64,000 nt of DNA, taken from positions 81,285 through 145,284 of the forward strand of contig NZ_JAJHJB010000008.1 of NCBI RefSeq assembly GCF_020819555.1, read 5' to 3'. Each line of letters begins with the position of its first letter. Within the stretch, counting starts at the first letter, position 1. Positions 18,154 to 26,113 of the stretch are shown in pieces. A program made the translations under genes and the position numbers. Source of the stretch: Pelosinus baikalensis. Lineage in GTDB: Bacteria > Bacillota > Negativicutes > DSM-13327. Below the pieces are notes generated by a model. It had not been told where the DNA came from. It saw only the letters and a program-made list of their open reading frames with translations, and searched no databases.

Positions 18154-18792
18154 ATGAGTAATCAGACATTACTGTGGGCAAGTTTCGTAATTTCTTGGCT
18201 ATCTGTCATTTTTCTAAAGAAAGAAGACCTTAAACGCTATATGCCTGTTGCATTATTGGGCGCACTAGTATCAACCATTGTAATAGAGGCAGGAATTACT
18301 TTACATTGGTGGTCAACTAAGGAAACTGTCTTTCCATTTGTAAATATGCCGATATTTATTTATGGCTCTTTCCTTGTTGGTATTCTTTGGATCTTCAAAT
18401 TTAGTTATAAACGCTTTTGGCTGTTTCTTGCCACAAATGCATGTATTAATCTCATTCTCATCATCCCATTAGATAATTGGTTTGTCAGGCGGGGTATTTT
18501 AGAATTGTATAATATAACGCCCCTCCAAATGTTTCCTATGTCGCTTGGACACGCCACCCTTTTATATTGCTATCAGCTTTGGCAAGAAGGTGAAGCAAGC
18601 CCGTTCAAAAGGTTGAATGTAAATCTATCATCTAATGTACAGCCTGCTGCCAGCAAGCCTCTTAGGATGATAACAAAGAAGATTAATTCCCACCTCACAT
18701 ATGAAGCACAACTACAATGTCATATTCATCATGCAAGTTTTTCACTATATTCATTTTTTTTCAAATTCCCCTGTTTATTTCTAATGAGATGA
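18154..18792 (+). CDS. CBO0543-type membrane protein
   Basis: A membrane protein of the uncharacterised CBO0543 family of spore-forming Firmicutes. It begins MSNQTLLWASFVISW, has about five hydrophobic segments and the family-like stretch RYMPVALLGALVST; a cytosolic tail includes QPAASKPLR. Ribosome binding site TAGGGGG precedes the ATG. The paralogue at 29632-30165 ends shortly after the equivalent of QPAASKPL. Here the frame runs on for about 45 residues of low-complexity aromatic sequence and overlaps the convergent MFS gene by 64 bases, so the C terminus may result from a lost stop or frameshift. Function unknown. Confidence 0.75.
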   Translation: MSNQTLLWASFVISWLSVIFLKKEDLKRYMPVALLGALVSTIVIEAGITLHWWSTKETVFPFVNMPIFIYGSFLVGILWIFKFSYKRFWLFLATNACINLILIIPLDNWFVRRGILELYNITPLQMFPMSLGHATLLYCYQLWQEGEASPFKRLNVNLSSNVQPAASKPLRMITKKINSHLTYEAQLQCHIHHASFSLYSFFFKFPCLFLMR

Positions 18793-19955
18793 TATCCATA
18801 TATTACTGCAAACGCTACTAAGAATAAAATAGAGATTCGATACATAGCAGCATAATTCGTATGGGTGGCAATCAGGCCTAATAGTACGGCACCAACTGAA
18901 TATCCCAAATCCAAAGAAGATAAAAATGTGCCGTTGGCAGCTCCTTTACGTTCCGCAGGTGATCGCGCAATCGCCCAGGCTTGCAGTGAAGGATGAGCCG
19001 CCCCATATCCTAACCCATAGAATAGCGAAGATGCAATTAACATGTAAGTCGTAGTTGAATAAGACAGCATCAAGAGGCCAGCGATCATAAGCACTATTCC
19101 TGGCACTATTACGAAGGCATGCCCTTTTCGGTCAAATAATTTCCCGGCGAATGGGCGGCTGATTAAAATCATTGAAACATGTCCAACAAAATAGATTCCG
19201 ACATTCTGGATGCCGGTTTCCTGACCAAACAGCATAATGAAGCTCATAATTCCACCAAAGGTTATTGAATGCAAGAAACATAAAAAAGCAGGCAGCAATG
19301 CACTTTTCTCAAATAAATCACTCCAAAGGATTCCTCTTTTAATACGTTTAGGTTTAAGCTCTTTTTTTGCAGAATCCATTGATATACCTTGCGTTAATAA
19401 CATTCCACCCCCAACTAAAATGGTAGAGATCAGTAAAATGACATCAAAATTATAACGCTTCATCGCCTCTATTCCAAGCACTGTTGCAAAAGAGGTACCC
19501 AGAATAATCGATAAAGCGAAATATCCTGTACCTTCTCCCCGCTGCTTAGGAGATACAATATCCGACATAATCGTTGCCAGCACTGTTGATGTCATCCCCC
19601 AACCGATTCCTTGACAAAATCGTAACACCAGTATGATGCCAATTCCTGAAGCTACAAAAAAAGAGCAGTTAAAGACAATAAGGATGCACATACCGACTAT
19701 CAGCAGTGGTCTTCGTCCAAATGTATCTGCTGCAGTACCGCTAATGGAACGAACAATTAGAGCAGAAATCGAGATGACGGCAAAAGGCAGACTAGCTTCC
19801 AAATCATTTCCGCCAATTTGTTTAATATATAACGGAAAGGTTGGGATTAGCATTAAAATGCCTTGATAAATGAATAAGTTTCCAAATAGGAGTAGCAGAA
19901 AACTTTTAGACCATAGTGTTGTAGTACTATGACTTTTGACTTTTTTTATTTCCAT
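18729..19955 (-). CDS. MFS exporter
   Basis: A 408-residue major facilitator with twelve membrane helices. The loop 2-3 signature is present as GTAADTFGRRPLLIVG, with a matching FAGKLFDRKGHAFVIVPG in the second half. It resembles drug or metabolite exporters of the YfkF/YttB kind. It is 49 bases downstream of a MarR-family gene on the same strand, so the pair is probably one operon in which the repressor controls efflux of its own ligand. Substrate not determinable. Its 3' end overlaps the convergent CBO0543-type gene. Confidence 0.88.
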   Translation of the reverse strand: MEIKKVKSHSTTTLWSKSFLLLLFGNLFIYQGILMLIPTFPLYIKQIGGNDLEASLPFAVISISALIVRSISGTAADTFGRRPLLIVGMCILIVFNCSFFVASGIGIILVLRFCQGIGWGMTSTVLATIMSDIVSPKQRGEGTGYFALSIILGTSFATVLGIEAMKRYNFDVILLISTILVGGGMLLTQGISMDSAKKELKPKRIKRGILWSDLFEKSALLPAFLCFLHSITFGGIMSFIMLFGQETGIQNVGIYFVGHVSMILISRPFAGKLFDRKGHAFVIVPGIVLMIAGLLMLSYSTTTYMLIASSLFYGLGYGAAHPSLQAWAIARSPAERKGAANGTFLSSLDLGYSVGAVLLGLIATHTNYAAMYRISILFLVAFAVIYGYHLIRNKQGNLKKNEYSEKLA

Positions 19956-20004
19956 CGTATGGCCTCCATATCAATCGTGTTTTTCCTTGGTTAATTTTTT
20001 GGAT

Positions 20005-20445
20005 TCACATTGTAATTTTATTTTCATATTGTTGTGCATTTTGAAAAATAGTCTTTAGCAGCATTGTTAATTCTTTCTGCTTTTCCTCTGATAGATTATT
20101 TAAAATGGCATTTCTATGATGCCCTACGATTTCTCTCCAGAAAAAGCATTGATCCACTGCTTCTTGACTTAACGTAGCTTTTTTTTCCCTTTTATCAGCG
20201 CCTGGTATCCTCATGATTAGCCCCTTTTGCTCTAATTTGACCAAACTTTTAGACACTGCAGGCGGTTCAATATTTAAGTAGTTTGCTAACGCTCCCTGGG
20301 TCATTGATCCCTTTTCATTTAGCGTTGTAATAATCGACCATTCGGAACCATAGATCCCGTGAGGCTCTAAGCTTTTATTTAGACCCTTGGCAATAATACG
20401 AACCGTTTGAAAGAGTTGATGCAATAGTAATTCAGAGTTTTCCAT
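20005..20445 (-). CDS. MarR-family transcriptional regulator
   Basis: A 146-residue winged-helix repressor. The recognition region is MTQGALANYLNIEPPAVSKSLVKLEQKGLI and the wing is MRIPGADKREKKATLS. I chose ATG 20445 (GGGTG upstream) over the in-frame GTG at 20454. It precedes the MFS gene, and a 22-bp perfect palindrome lies 26 bases upstream of the start, the expected place and form of a MarR operator. MarR dimers usually release DNA when they bind small lipophilic or phenolic molecules. Confidence 0.9.
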   Translation of the reverse strand: MENSELLLHQLFQTVRIIAKGLNKSLEPHGIYGSEWSIITTLNEKGSMTQGALANYLNIEPPAVSKSLVKLEQKGLIMRIPGADKREKKATLSQEAVDQCFFWREIVGHHRNAILNNLSEEKQKELTMLLKTIFQNAQQYENKITM

Positions 20446-20470
20446 CTTTCTCACCCTTTTTATTATACTT

Positions 20471-20492
20471 AATAGTTAACTAGTTAACTATT
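20471..20492. promoter_or_regulatory. palindromic operator of the marR-MFS operon
   Basis: A perfect 22-bp palindrome built on TAGTTAACTA, lying between a TATAAT-like -10 (plus-strand 20462-20467) and upstream TTGAAA on the minus strand. It overlaps the -35 region of the predicted marR promoter, so a bound MarR dimer would block transcription. Palindromy is seen directly; binding is inferred. Confidence 0.75.
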
Positions 20493-20549
20493 TTTCAATT
20501 ATATATTTCGCTGATTCATTTGTCAATTAGATCAGCAATGAAATACTAG

Positions 20550-20720
20550 CGATTTTCTATTTTTACTGAAGAACTATTTTCAACTGCACACGATGAGGGA
20601 AACCGAGCAGCTGTTAAAATGTCAAATAGCAGTAATCTCAATTTAGTTGGCTTGGCTATCCGTGCGGATAAAAGAGTTGTTGATAAAATCGTAAAAGGAT
20701 TATCCCTGCATAGCTGAGTT
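20550..20720 (+). pseudogene. unidentified coding remnant
   Basis: In the 500-base gap upstream of marR the plus strand has a start-less open frame whose translation looks protein-like (TEELFSTAHDEGNRAAVK followed by LVGLAIRADKRVVDKIV) and ends at a TGA near 20717. I do not recognise the family. It has no start codon with a ribosome binding site and is probably the tail of a decayed gene. Confidence 0.3.
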
Positions 20721-20765
20721 TTCCACAGAAGAACAGATGAAATCAACAGCAAAAATGATATACGC

Positions 20766-20811
20766 AAAGAAGCAGGAAAGGAGGGATACTATCCCCACTT
20801 CCTGCTTCTTT
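20766..20811. terminator. hairpin with U-rich flank
   Basis: A 13-bp inverted repeat (20766-20778 with 20799-20811) whose 3' arm ends in CTTCTTT. It follows the coding remnant at 20550-20720 and may be that gene's old terminator. Confidence 0.6.
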
Positions 20812-20953
20812 ATGCACACTCTTAGCTTTCTAAGCTATTGATACATCTCAATTTAAAGCCTTTTTCTTCCTACAATCCTGGTAAGGTTTCCTCGCCTTTA
20901 GGACTAAAATTGTCCATGCATTGAAGCAAACAAATTGGGAACAGTGGATACAA

Positions 20954-21211
20954 CTATCCCTGTATTTTACTTTTGAGCGCTTCATATGCTTTGCAGCTCA
21001 TAGGAACCTTTACGCCGCATGTCGCTGCAAGACGACATATTTCACCGCCAAACATTTCAATTTCACTGGCAACACCTGCTTGGATATCTCGCTTAAGAGA
21101 ACTAGTGCCTTCGTCTTTCATTGCCCACATAATTTTCATACTGCGTTCAACGATGTCCTCCGGTTGAGAGATTCCAAGCGCTCTATTAAAACATAACCCA
21201 ATCGCGATTAT
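20954..21211 (-). pseudogene. C-terminal remnant of 2-dehydropantoate 2-reductase
   Basis: The minus strand encodes only the last 85 or so residues of a ketopantoate reductase (ApbA/PanE family): LGISQPEDIVERSMKIMW, then SSLKRDIQAGVASEIEMFGG and the C-terminal GVKVPMSCKAYEALKSK, matching the conserved ApbA_C segment SxxxDIxxGxxTEIdxxxG. The frame stays open upstream into a terminator hairpin (21211-21248) with no NAD(P)-binding Rossmann domain, so roughly the first 220 residues are missing. Complete members are about 300 aa. It cannot be functional alone. Confidence 0.7.
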
Positions 21212-21248
21212 TAAAATAAAAAAACCACCTACCCGGAAGATAGACGGT
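21211..21248 (-). terminator. rho-independent terminator
   Basis: On the minus strand ACCGTCTA pairs with TAGGTGGT (eight pairs with two G-U) and is followed by TTTTTTATTTTAAT. It lies just after the small zinc-ribbon gene at 21253-21360. Confidence 0.75.
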
Positions 21249-21252
21249 TCTT

Positions 21253-21360
21253 TTACTTATTAGATATTTGCACTTTGACTTTTTTGCCGCAATTGGGGCA
21301 TTTCCCCCTGCCTTGAGGGCTAAGAATAATACTACATCCGCATTGGGTATGAACCAGCAA
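21253..21360 (-). CDS. tiny zinc-ribbon protein (35 aa)
   Basis: A 35-residue frame starting at TTG 21360, eight bases after AAGGAGG, and ending five bases before a terminator. The product has a CGC pair near residue 8 and CPNCG near residue 22, followed by a basic tail (KKVKVQ). Four cysteines in this spacing form a likely zinc ribbon. The near-ideal ribosome binding site plus terminator make it a convincing monocistronic gene despite its size. Role unknown. Confidence 0.6.
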   Translation of the reverse strand: MLVHTQCGCSIILSPQGRGKCPNCGKKVKVQISNK

Positions 21361-21952
21361 GTTCAACACCTCCTTATTTAAAGATTACTAAAATAGCATC
21401 TGCTATTGGATTTATTATACTACACAATCATCAATAATGTTGTTAGCATCTTGTTAATTTTATAAACGACAAAACAGAGCGATATAGACATGGATGCTAG
21501 CGGTAGTGAATTTATCAGCCGCTTCTATACCGATCTGCCGCTTTACATTTTAAAATAAATATGTGACAAAATTGTGACGAAAATAGAGCAGTCCACTTAA
21601 TTAAAGATAGACGACTAAACACATCTGTATCATTTGGTAAATCATTGTTGCAAAACAAATTTACTTTTATCAGTTTTTTTGAAGGAAAAACAAGAACTCC
21701 GACGAATTTTTACAATAAAACCCTTTAATTACATTTTTATACTCAATATCTACTTTATTAATAGCTTTATTTTTTTTGGGAAGATTATCAGAAACTAGAT
21801 TTCCCTACAGCTTATGAAAATGATAATCTTTCTTATTCTGCCTGTGAGCTTGCATGCCCCTCTCTTTGAGAAAGTATACCGTAATACCAAGTGGCAGGCG
21901 TTGGTCAATTTATTGGCGACAAACTGGTAAAATTTACTGGGAGGGATGATTT
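21361..21952. other. gene-poor leader before the carbamoyltransferase fusion
   Basis: About 590 bases of AT-rich sequence. Most shows nothing I can name. A short plus-strand open stretch near 21785-21869 (DFPTAYENDNLSYSACEL, ending at a TGA) looks protein-like and may be a decayed gene tail. Promoter elements for the following gene probably lie here, but no clear -35/-10 pair stands out. Confidence 0.4.
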
Positions 21953-24900
21953 ATGGCGACTTCAAATGAGCCAATGTATCATTTAGGAATTAACCTCGGA
22001 CATGACCGTTCAGCAGCACTCGTAAGAAATGGAAAAATCGAAATCGCAATACAGCAAGAACGATTGGATAGGACAAAAAACAGTATAGGTTTTTTGCACC
22101 AAACATTGGGAGATTGTAAAAGCATTCAGATTCCTCATGAAGCGATTCAATATTGTCTACGAAAATACAATATTGGAATAAATGATCTTTCCAGTATTAC
22201 GGCAAATATGCCGGGGATAGACTACTCAGAAGATATCTTACAAAGAATCTTCCCAAGGGAATTATCGGATAAAATTTGTACGATTCCAAGCCATCATTTA
22301 TCTCATGCGTATACAGCTTACTGGCCATCGGGCTTTGATGAAGCAATTATTCTTGTTGTCGATGCTTCAGGCAGTACAGACAAAGAGGGGCTTACAGAAT
22401 CATACAGCTTGTACATTGCAAAAGGAACCGAGATACAATTGTTGCATAGTGAAAAGGTAAAAGCTTATTTGGCATCACTTTCCACTCTCGGATTTATTTA
22501 TGAATTCATTACAAAATTGGCTGGTTTTTCAACTATCATTGGGAAAAACCTGGCAATACCAGAAGCAGGAAAACTTATGGGATTGGCTCCCTATGGAACT
22601 TATTGTGATCAATGGCGTGAGTGGCTGCATACTAAACCGGAAAGTTACAGTATCGATATTTCTGCCTATGACTTGTTTCTGGAGGTGGAAGCACTAAAAA
22701 AATTATATGATGATGGTAAAGGAAAAGCTTACCTTAGACCATATATTGTAGATTTGGCATATAAAATTCAATCAGAATTGGAAAAGGCATTGTTACATAT
22801 CGTTGAACTTGCAATTGAGCAAACGAACTGCAAAAAGCTTTGCTGCGCAGGAGGAGTGGCTTTAAATTCAGTTGTCAATTATAAACTTTTAACGCAACTT
22901 AATCTGGAAGATATCTTTGTTTTCCCTGCAGCTGGAGACGCAGGTATCGCTGCTGGGAATGCGCTTTGGGCATATCATAACATTGAAAGGGGTAACCTTC
23001 GCCCCAAACTAGAGAAAGCAGACCTTGGTAGAGATTATACTAAAGATGAAATTGAATCAGCTCTTCATAAGTTCGCAAATGAAATCATTATAGAAAAACT
23101 TTCTTCTCAAGAAATGGTTTCAACCTGCGCTGCTCATATGTCAAAAGGGAATATCATTGCAAGGTTTGAAGGCGGATCAGAATTTGGCCCCAGAGCTTTA
23201 GGCCATCGATCTATCATTGCTGATCCAACTTTTAAAAAAATGAAAGACATTGTAAATTATAGAGTCAAATTCAGAGAAGCCTTTAGACCATTTGCACCAG
23301 TCATACCTTTGGAAGAAATATCTACAATATTTGAACAAGCTATAGCATGCCCATTCATGCTTTTAGTTTCTAATATCAAAAAAGAATACCATGATCAAAT
23401 TCCTTCTGTTACTCATTATGATGGTACAGGGAGAGTTCAAACAGTTACGTCGGAGCAGAACACCTTTTTTTATGATTTGTGTTACAACATGGTTAAAGAA
23501 AGAGAAGGATGTCCTGTTATTTTAAATACAAGCTTCAATATAGCCGGTCAGCCAATTATTGAAACACCAGAAGAAGCAATCAGCACATTCCTTTCAACTG
23601 ACATCGATTTTCTTAGTCTTGAAGATTATTGGATAAGGAAAAGACATTCACCTGTATTAAGTTATGAAGAGCACTTGCTCCAATTGCAGGAACCTGATTA
23701 TCCTCATGGTTTAGCAGAAAAAAGAATCGATGTTACTGACTTAATGAAGAAGTTAGATGAAGCTATTTTCTATGGCAATACGGAGAACTCATTTTGGACA
23801 ACAAATGAATTAAAAAAGATTTCTTCCCAAGGCGCAATGTATAAAGAAACATCTGTTCTTTTTGCTAAGAATCCACTTGGCACCCATTTTTCAGCACAAT
23901 TAGGTAAAGATCTGATACTTTTATTGGATCCACTGGGAATGTCAGAAATAAGAGATTTAACTGACCTAATTCCTTCAAAATATTATACATATGAAGAAGT
24001 ACGCCTAATAATGCTTTGCTATAAAGACACAGAAGCCGAGCTTGAGGAATTGAGATTAGAGTTAAACTTATCTGAAAAGGCGTTTTGGGAAAAATTAGAG
24101 TGGGCTTCAAAACAGCTCAAAAGATACAATTTGCCCTATAAGATGCTTAGAAAAGAAAGCGACAGTACCAATAGTAAGCTTTCAGATAGTACTCTGGGAC
24201 AGTTTACCGATGAGTCCTTCCGTTTATACAATACGCTTAAACAGTTTAATGATAACCTTACAAAGCATGGCTATTCAGAAAGTAACATTTGTAAATTGCT
24301 TGAGATTGAAACCCTTCAAAGTATCGAGCCAACTTATATCCATTACTATAACAATCATAAACTTGGTCAAGGAGAACTAGAAGACCTGCTCAGATTATTT
24401 TTACTGCGCGATTCTTTAAAGAAAGAAAGAATTACAGAGATACTTGGAGAGTGTTGTTTCCAGAATCTTTGCAACTTGGGAATCATTATTCCAAGGGGCA
24501 ATTTGTTTGCCTCAAGAGTTGATATCTACTGTGTTAATGAGTTTTTTATTGCTACCGACCATCGATATATGATTTATGAAGAAGACAAGATCCAAGAAAA
24601 TCCGGTTATGTATATTGGGATGGACAGTTTAGGTTTGGTACATACGGTACCGAAGTATTTATCCAAAAATACACTTGATCTATGTACAGGTTCCGGCATC
24701 CAGGCAATTACAGCCAGCTGCTACTCAAAGAAAGTCGTTGGGATAGACATCAATCCGCGGGCTATACGTTTTGCCAGATTTAATGCACAACTAAATGGAA
24801 TATCAAATATAAAATTTGTTGAGGGTAATCTTTACGTACCTATCGGTAATGAAAAGTTTGATACTATTTTAGCCAATCCACCTTTTGTTCCAAGTCCCGA

Positions 24901-25762
24901 TAGTAACTTAGACTTTAGAGATGGAGGCAATAATGGCGAAAAGTTATTAGAAGTAATTATCAAAAATGCTGATTTACACCTGAGCGATGCAGGAAGTCTT
25001 TTTATTGTTACTGATTTAGTGAATGTTCACCATTATGAGGAGAAATTGAACCAATGGTGGGGAGAAACAAAGGCAGATAAGCTAATACTGACTACCGCTG
25101 ACAGAAATGATGTTTTATTTTCCATACCCCATTGCCATTACCCTTTTGAACAGACAATTGAGCAATACAATGCTGAACTGGATATGTGGATACAGAATTT
25201 TAATTGCTCAAGTATATCGTCAGTAAACTTTGGATACATTTTAATCAAAAAAGGAGGCAATAGTTTTTATTCAAAATCCATTTATAATCCTACCCAAGGG
25301 ATTAATAAGAAGGTAGCCGAATATTTCGAACAAATTAATATGCTGCACTCAGTGGAGTGGGAAAATTTATATCTATTTCTATCTGATGACCTACATGTAA
25401 AAATTGACTACTCGTTTAGTAATAATAATGATAAGAAGTTCTATTTATATTCCAAAAATCAATATTATAGTGAATATTTAATAGATGAAAAGGTATATAA
25501 AGTTTTGGAAAGGATCGCCGAAGAAGAACTAGTGCTAGAAGAACTTGCTTTTAAAGATTATGTTGTTGACCTAATCTATAAGGGTCTAGTTAAAGTTAAA
25601 TTTAAACAGCAGCACCAGAAATATTTCGATTCCTATGAGTGCAACGAAGTTGCCGCTACTTTAAGTCATTCTATGAGTTCAGAAACATGTGGAGACATCC
25701 ACATTACGGAGTTTCAAACAAAAACAACGCCAACATGTCTTACATCCTATATAAGACAATAA
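21953..25762 (+). CDS. carbamoyltransferase-methyltransferase fusion protein (1269 aa)
   Basis: A bifunctional tailoring enzyme by its domains. Residues 1-350 are Carbam_trans_N (NodU/CmcH; GINLGHDRSAALV, HHLSHAYTAY, VVDASGS). Residues 370-560 are Carbam_trans_C (ARFEGGSEFGPRALGHRSI near 400, NTSFNIAGQPIIETPEEA near 524). Residues 575-780 are an unassigned helical region. Residues 800-1090 are a HemK/DUF7059-like methyltransferase with an N-terminal wing, SAM loop LDLCTGSGIQAI near 908, GIDINPRAIRFARFN, NPPF near 973 and FRDGGNNG. Residues 1090-1269 are unassigned. NodU-type enzymes transfer carbamoyl phosphate to a hydroxyl via a carbamoyl-adenylate. Ribosome binding site GGGAGGG precedes the ATG. 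It stands alone with no biosynthetic neighbours, so its substrate must come from elsewhere. Confidence 0.88.
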   Translation: MATSNEPMYHLGINLGHDRSAALVRNGKIEIAIQQERLDRTKNSIGFLHQTLGDCKSIQIPHEAIQYCLRKYNIGINDLSSITANMPGIDYSEDILQRIFPRELSDKICTIPSHHLSHAYTAYWPSGFDEAIILVVDASGSTDKEGLTESYSLYIAKGTEIQLLHSEKVKAYLASLSTLGFIYEFITKLAGFSTIIGKNLAIPEAGKLMGLAPYGTYCDQWREWLHTKPESYSIDISAYDLFLEVEALKKLYDDGKGKAYLRPYIVDLAYKIQSELEKALLHIVELAIEQTNCKKLCCAGGVALNSVVNYKLLTQLNLEDIFVFPAAGDAGIAAGNALWAYHNIERGNLRPKLEKADLGRDYTKDEIESALHKFANEIIIEKLSSQEMVSTCAAHMSKGNIIARFEGGSEFGPRALGHRSIIADPTFKKMKDIVNYRVKFREAFRPFAPVIPLEEISTIFEQAIACPFMLLVSNIKKEYHDQIPSVTHYDGTGRVQTVTSEQNTFFYDLCYNMVKEREGCPVILNTSFNIAGQPIIETPEEAISTFLSTDIDFLSLEDYWIRKRHSPVLSYEEHLLQLQEPDYPHGLAEKRIDVTDLMKKLDEAIFYGNTENSFWTTNELKKISSQGAMYKETSVLFAKNPLGTHFSAQLGKDLILLLDPLGMSEIRDLTDLIPSKYYTYEEVRLIMLCYKDTEAELEELRLELNLSEKAFWEKLEWASKQLKRYNLPYKMLRKESDSTNSKLSDSTLGQFTDESFRLYNTLKQFNDNLTKHGYSESNICKLLEIETLQSIEPTYIHYYNNHKLGQGELEDLLRLFLLRDSLKKERITEILGECCFQNLCNLGIIIPRGNLFASRVDIYCVNEFFIATDHRYMIYEEDKIQENPVMYIGMDSLGLVHTVPKYLSKNTLDLCTGSGIQAITASCYSKKVVGIDINPRAIRFARFNAQLNGISNIKFVEGNLYVPIGNEKFDTILANPPFVPSPDSNLDFRDGGNNGEKLLEVIIKNADLHLSDAGSLFIVTDLVNVHHYEEKLNQWWGETKADKLILTTADRNDVLFSIPHCHYPFEQTIEQYNAELDMWIQNFNCSSISSVNFGYILIKKGGNSFYSKSIYNPTQGINKKVAEYFEQINMLHSVEWENLYLFLSDDLHVKIDYSFSNNNDKKFYLYSKNQYYSEYLIDEKVYKVLERIAEEELVLEELAFKDYVVDLIYKGLVKVKFKQQHQKYFDSYECNEVAATLSHSMSSETCGDIHITEFQTKTTPTCLTSYIRQ

Positions 25763-25803
25763 AATAGAATATCGTAATATCTCATAGAAAAAATGCAGGA
25801 TTG

Positions 25804-25860
25804 ATGAAAAGTGAACAACCTTCTATCAATCGGTGTATTATCGGTAAATTTCTCCAATAA
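25804..25860 (+). CDS. possible 18-aa peptide downstream of the fusion gene
   Basis: A frame of 18 codons (begins MKSEQPSINRC) starts 41 bases after the fusion gene, with a weak GGATTG before the ATG. It is short enough to arise by chance and is listed only because it lies directly behind a tailoring enzyme. The rest of the gap to 26113 is AT-rich without a clear feature. Confidence 0.15.
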   Translation: MKSEQPSINRCIIGKFLQ

Positions 25861-26113
25861 TGTTAGAATGAGTTTTTCCAAGTATATTTCGAAAGCAGAA
25901 TAATCACGAAACTTTGTAACATACAGACACCGCTTAGAAAGCTACATGCTTTGTTTTGGAGGCATTTTTTAATCATAGCCCTGTGCTTATCAAATGAAGC
26001 GCTTAATTTATATTTGTTTCAATTAATTGCTTCTAACAATGGATTGTATTGTTGGTCGAGATTTTTTTGTTACTTATATAATTTTGCATTAGTATAATAT
26101 TTGGAGGTTTCTT

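Noticed and set aside
21785..21869. Remnant of a DegT-type aminotransferase upstream of the fusion gene
   Set aside because: The resemblance of DFPTAYENDNLSYSACEL to such C termini is too weak to name a family.
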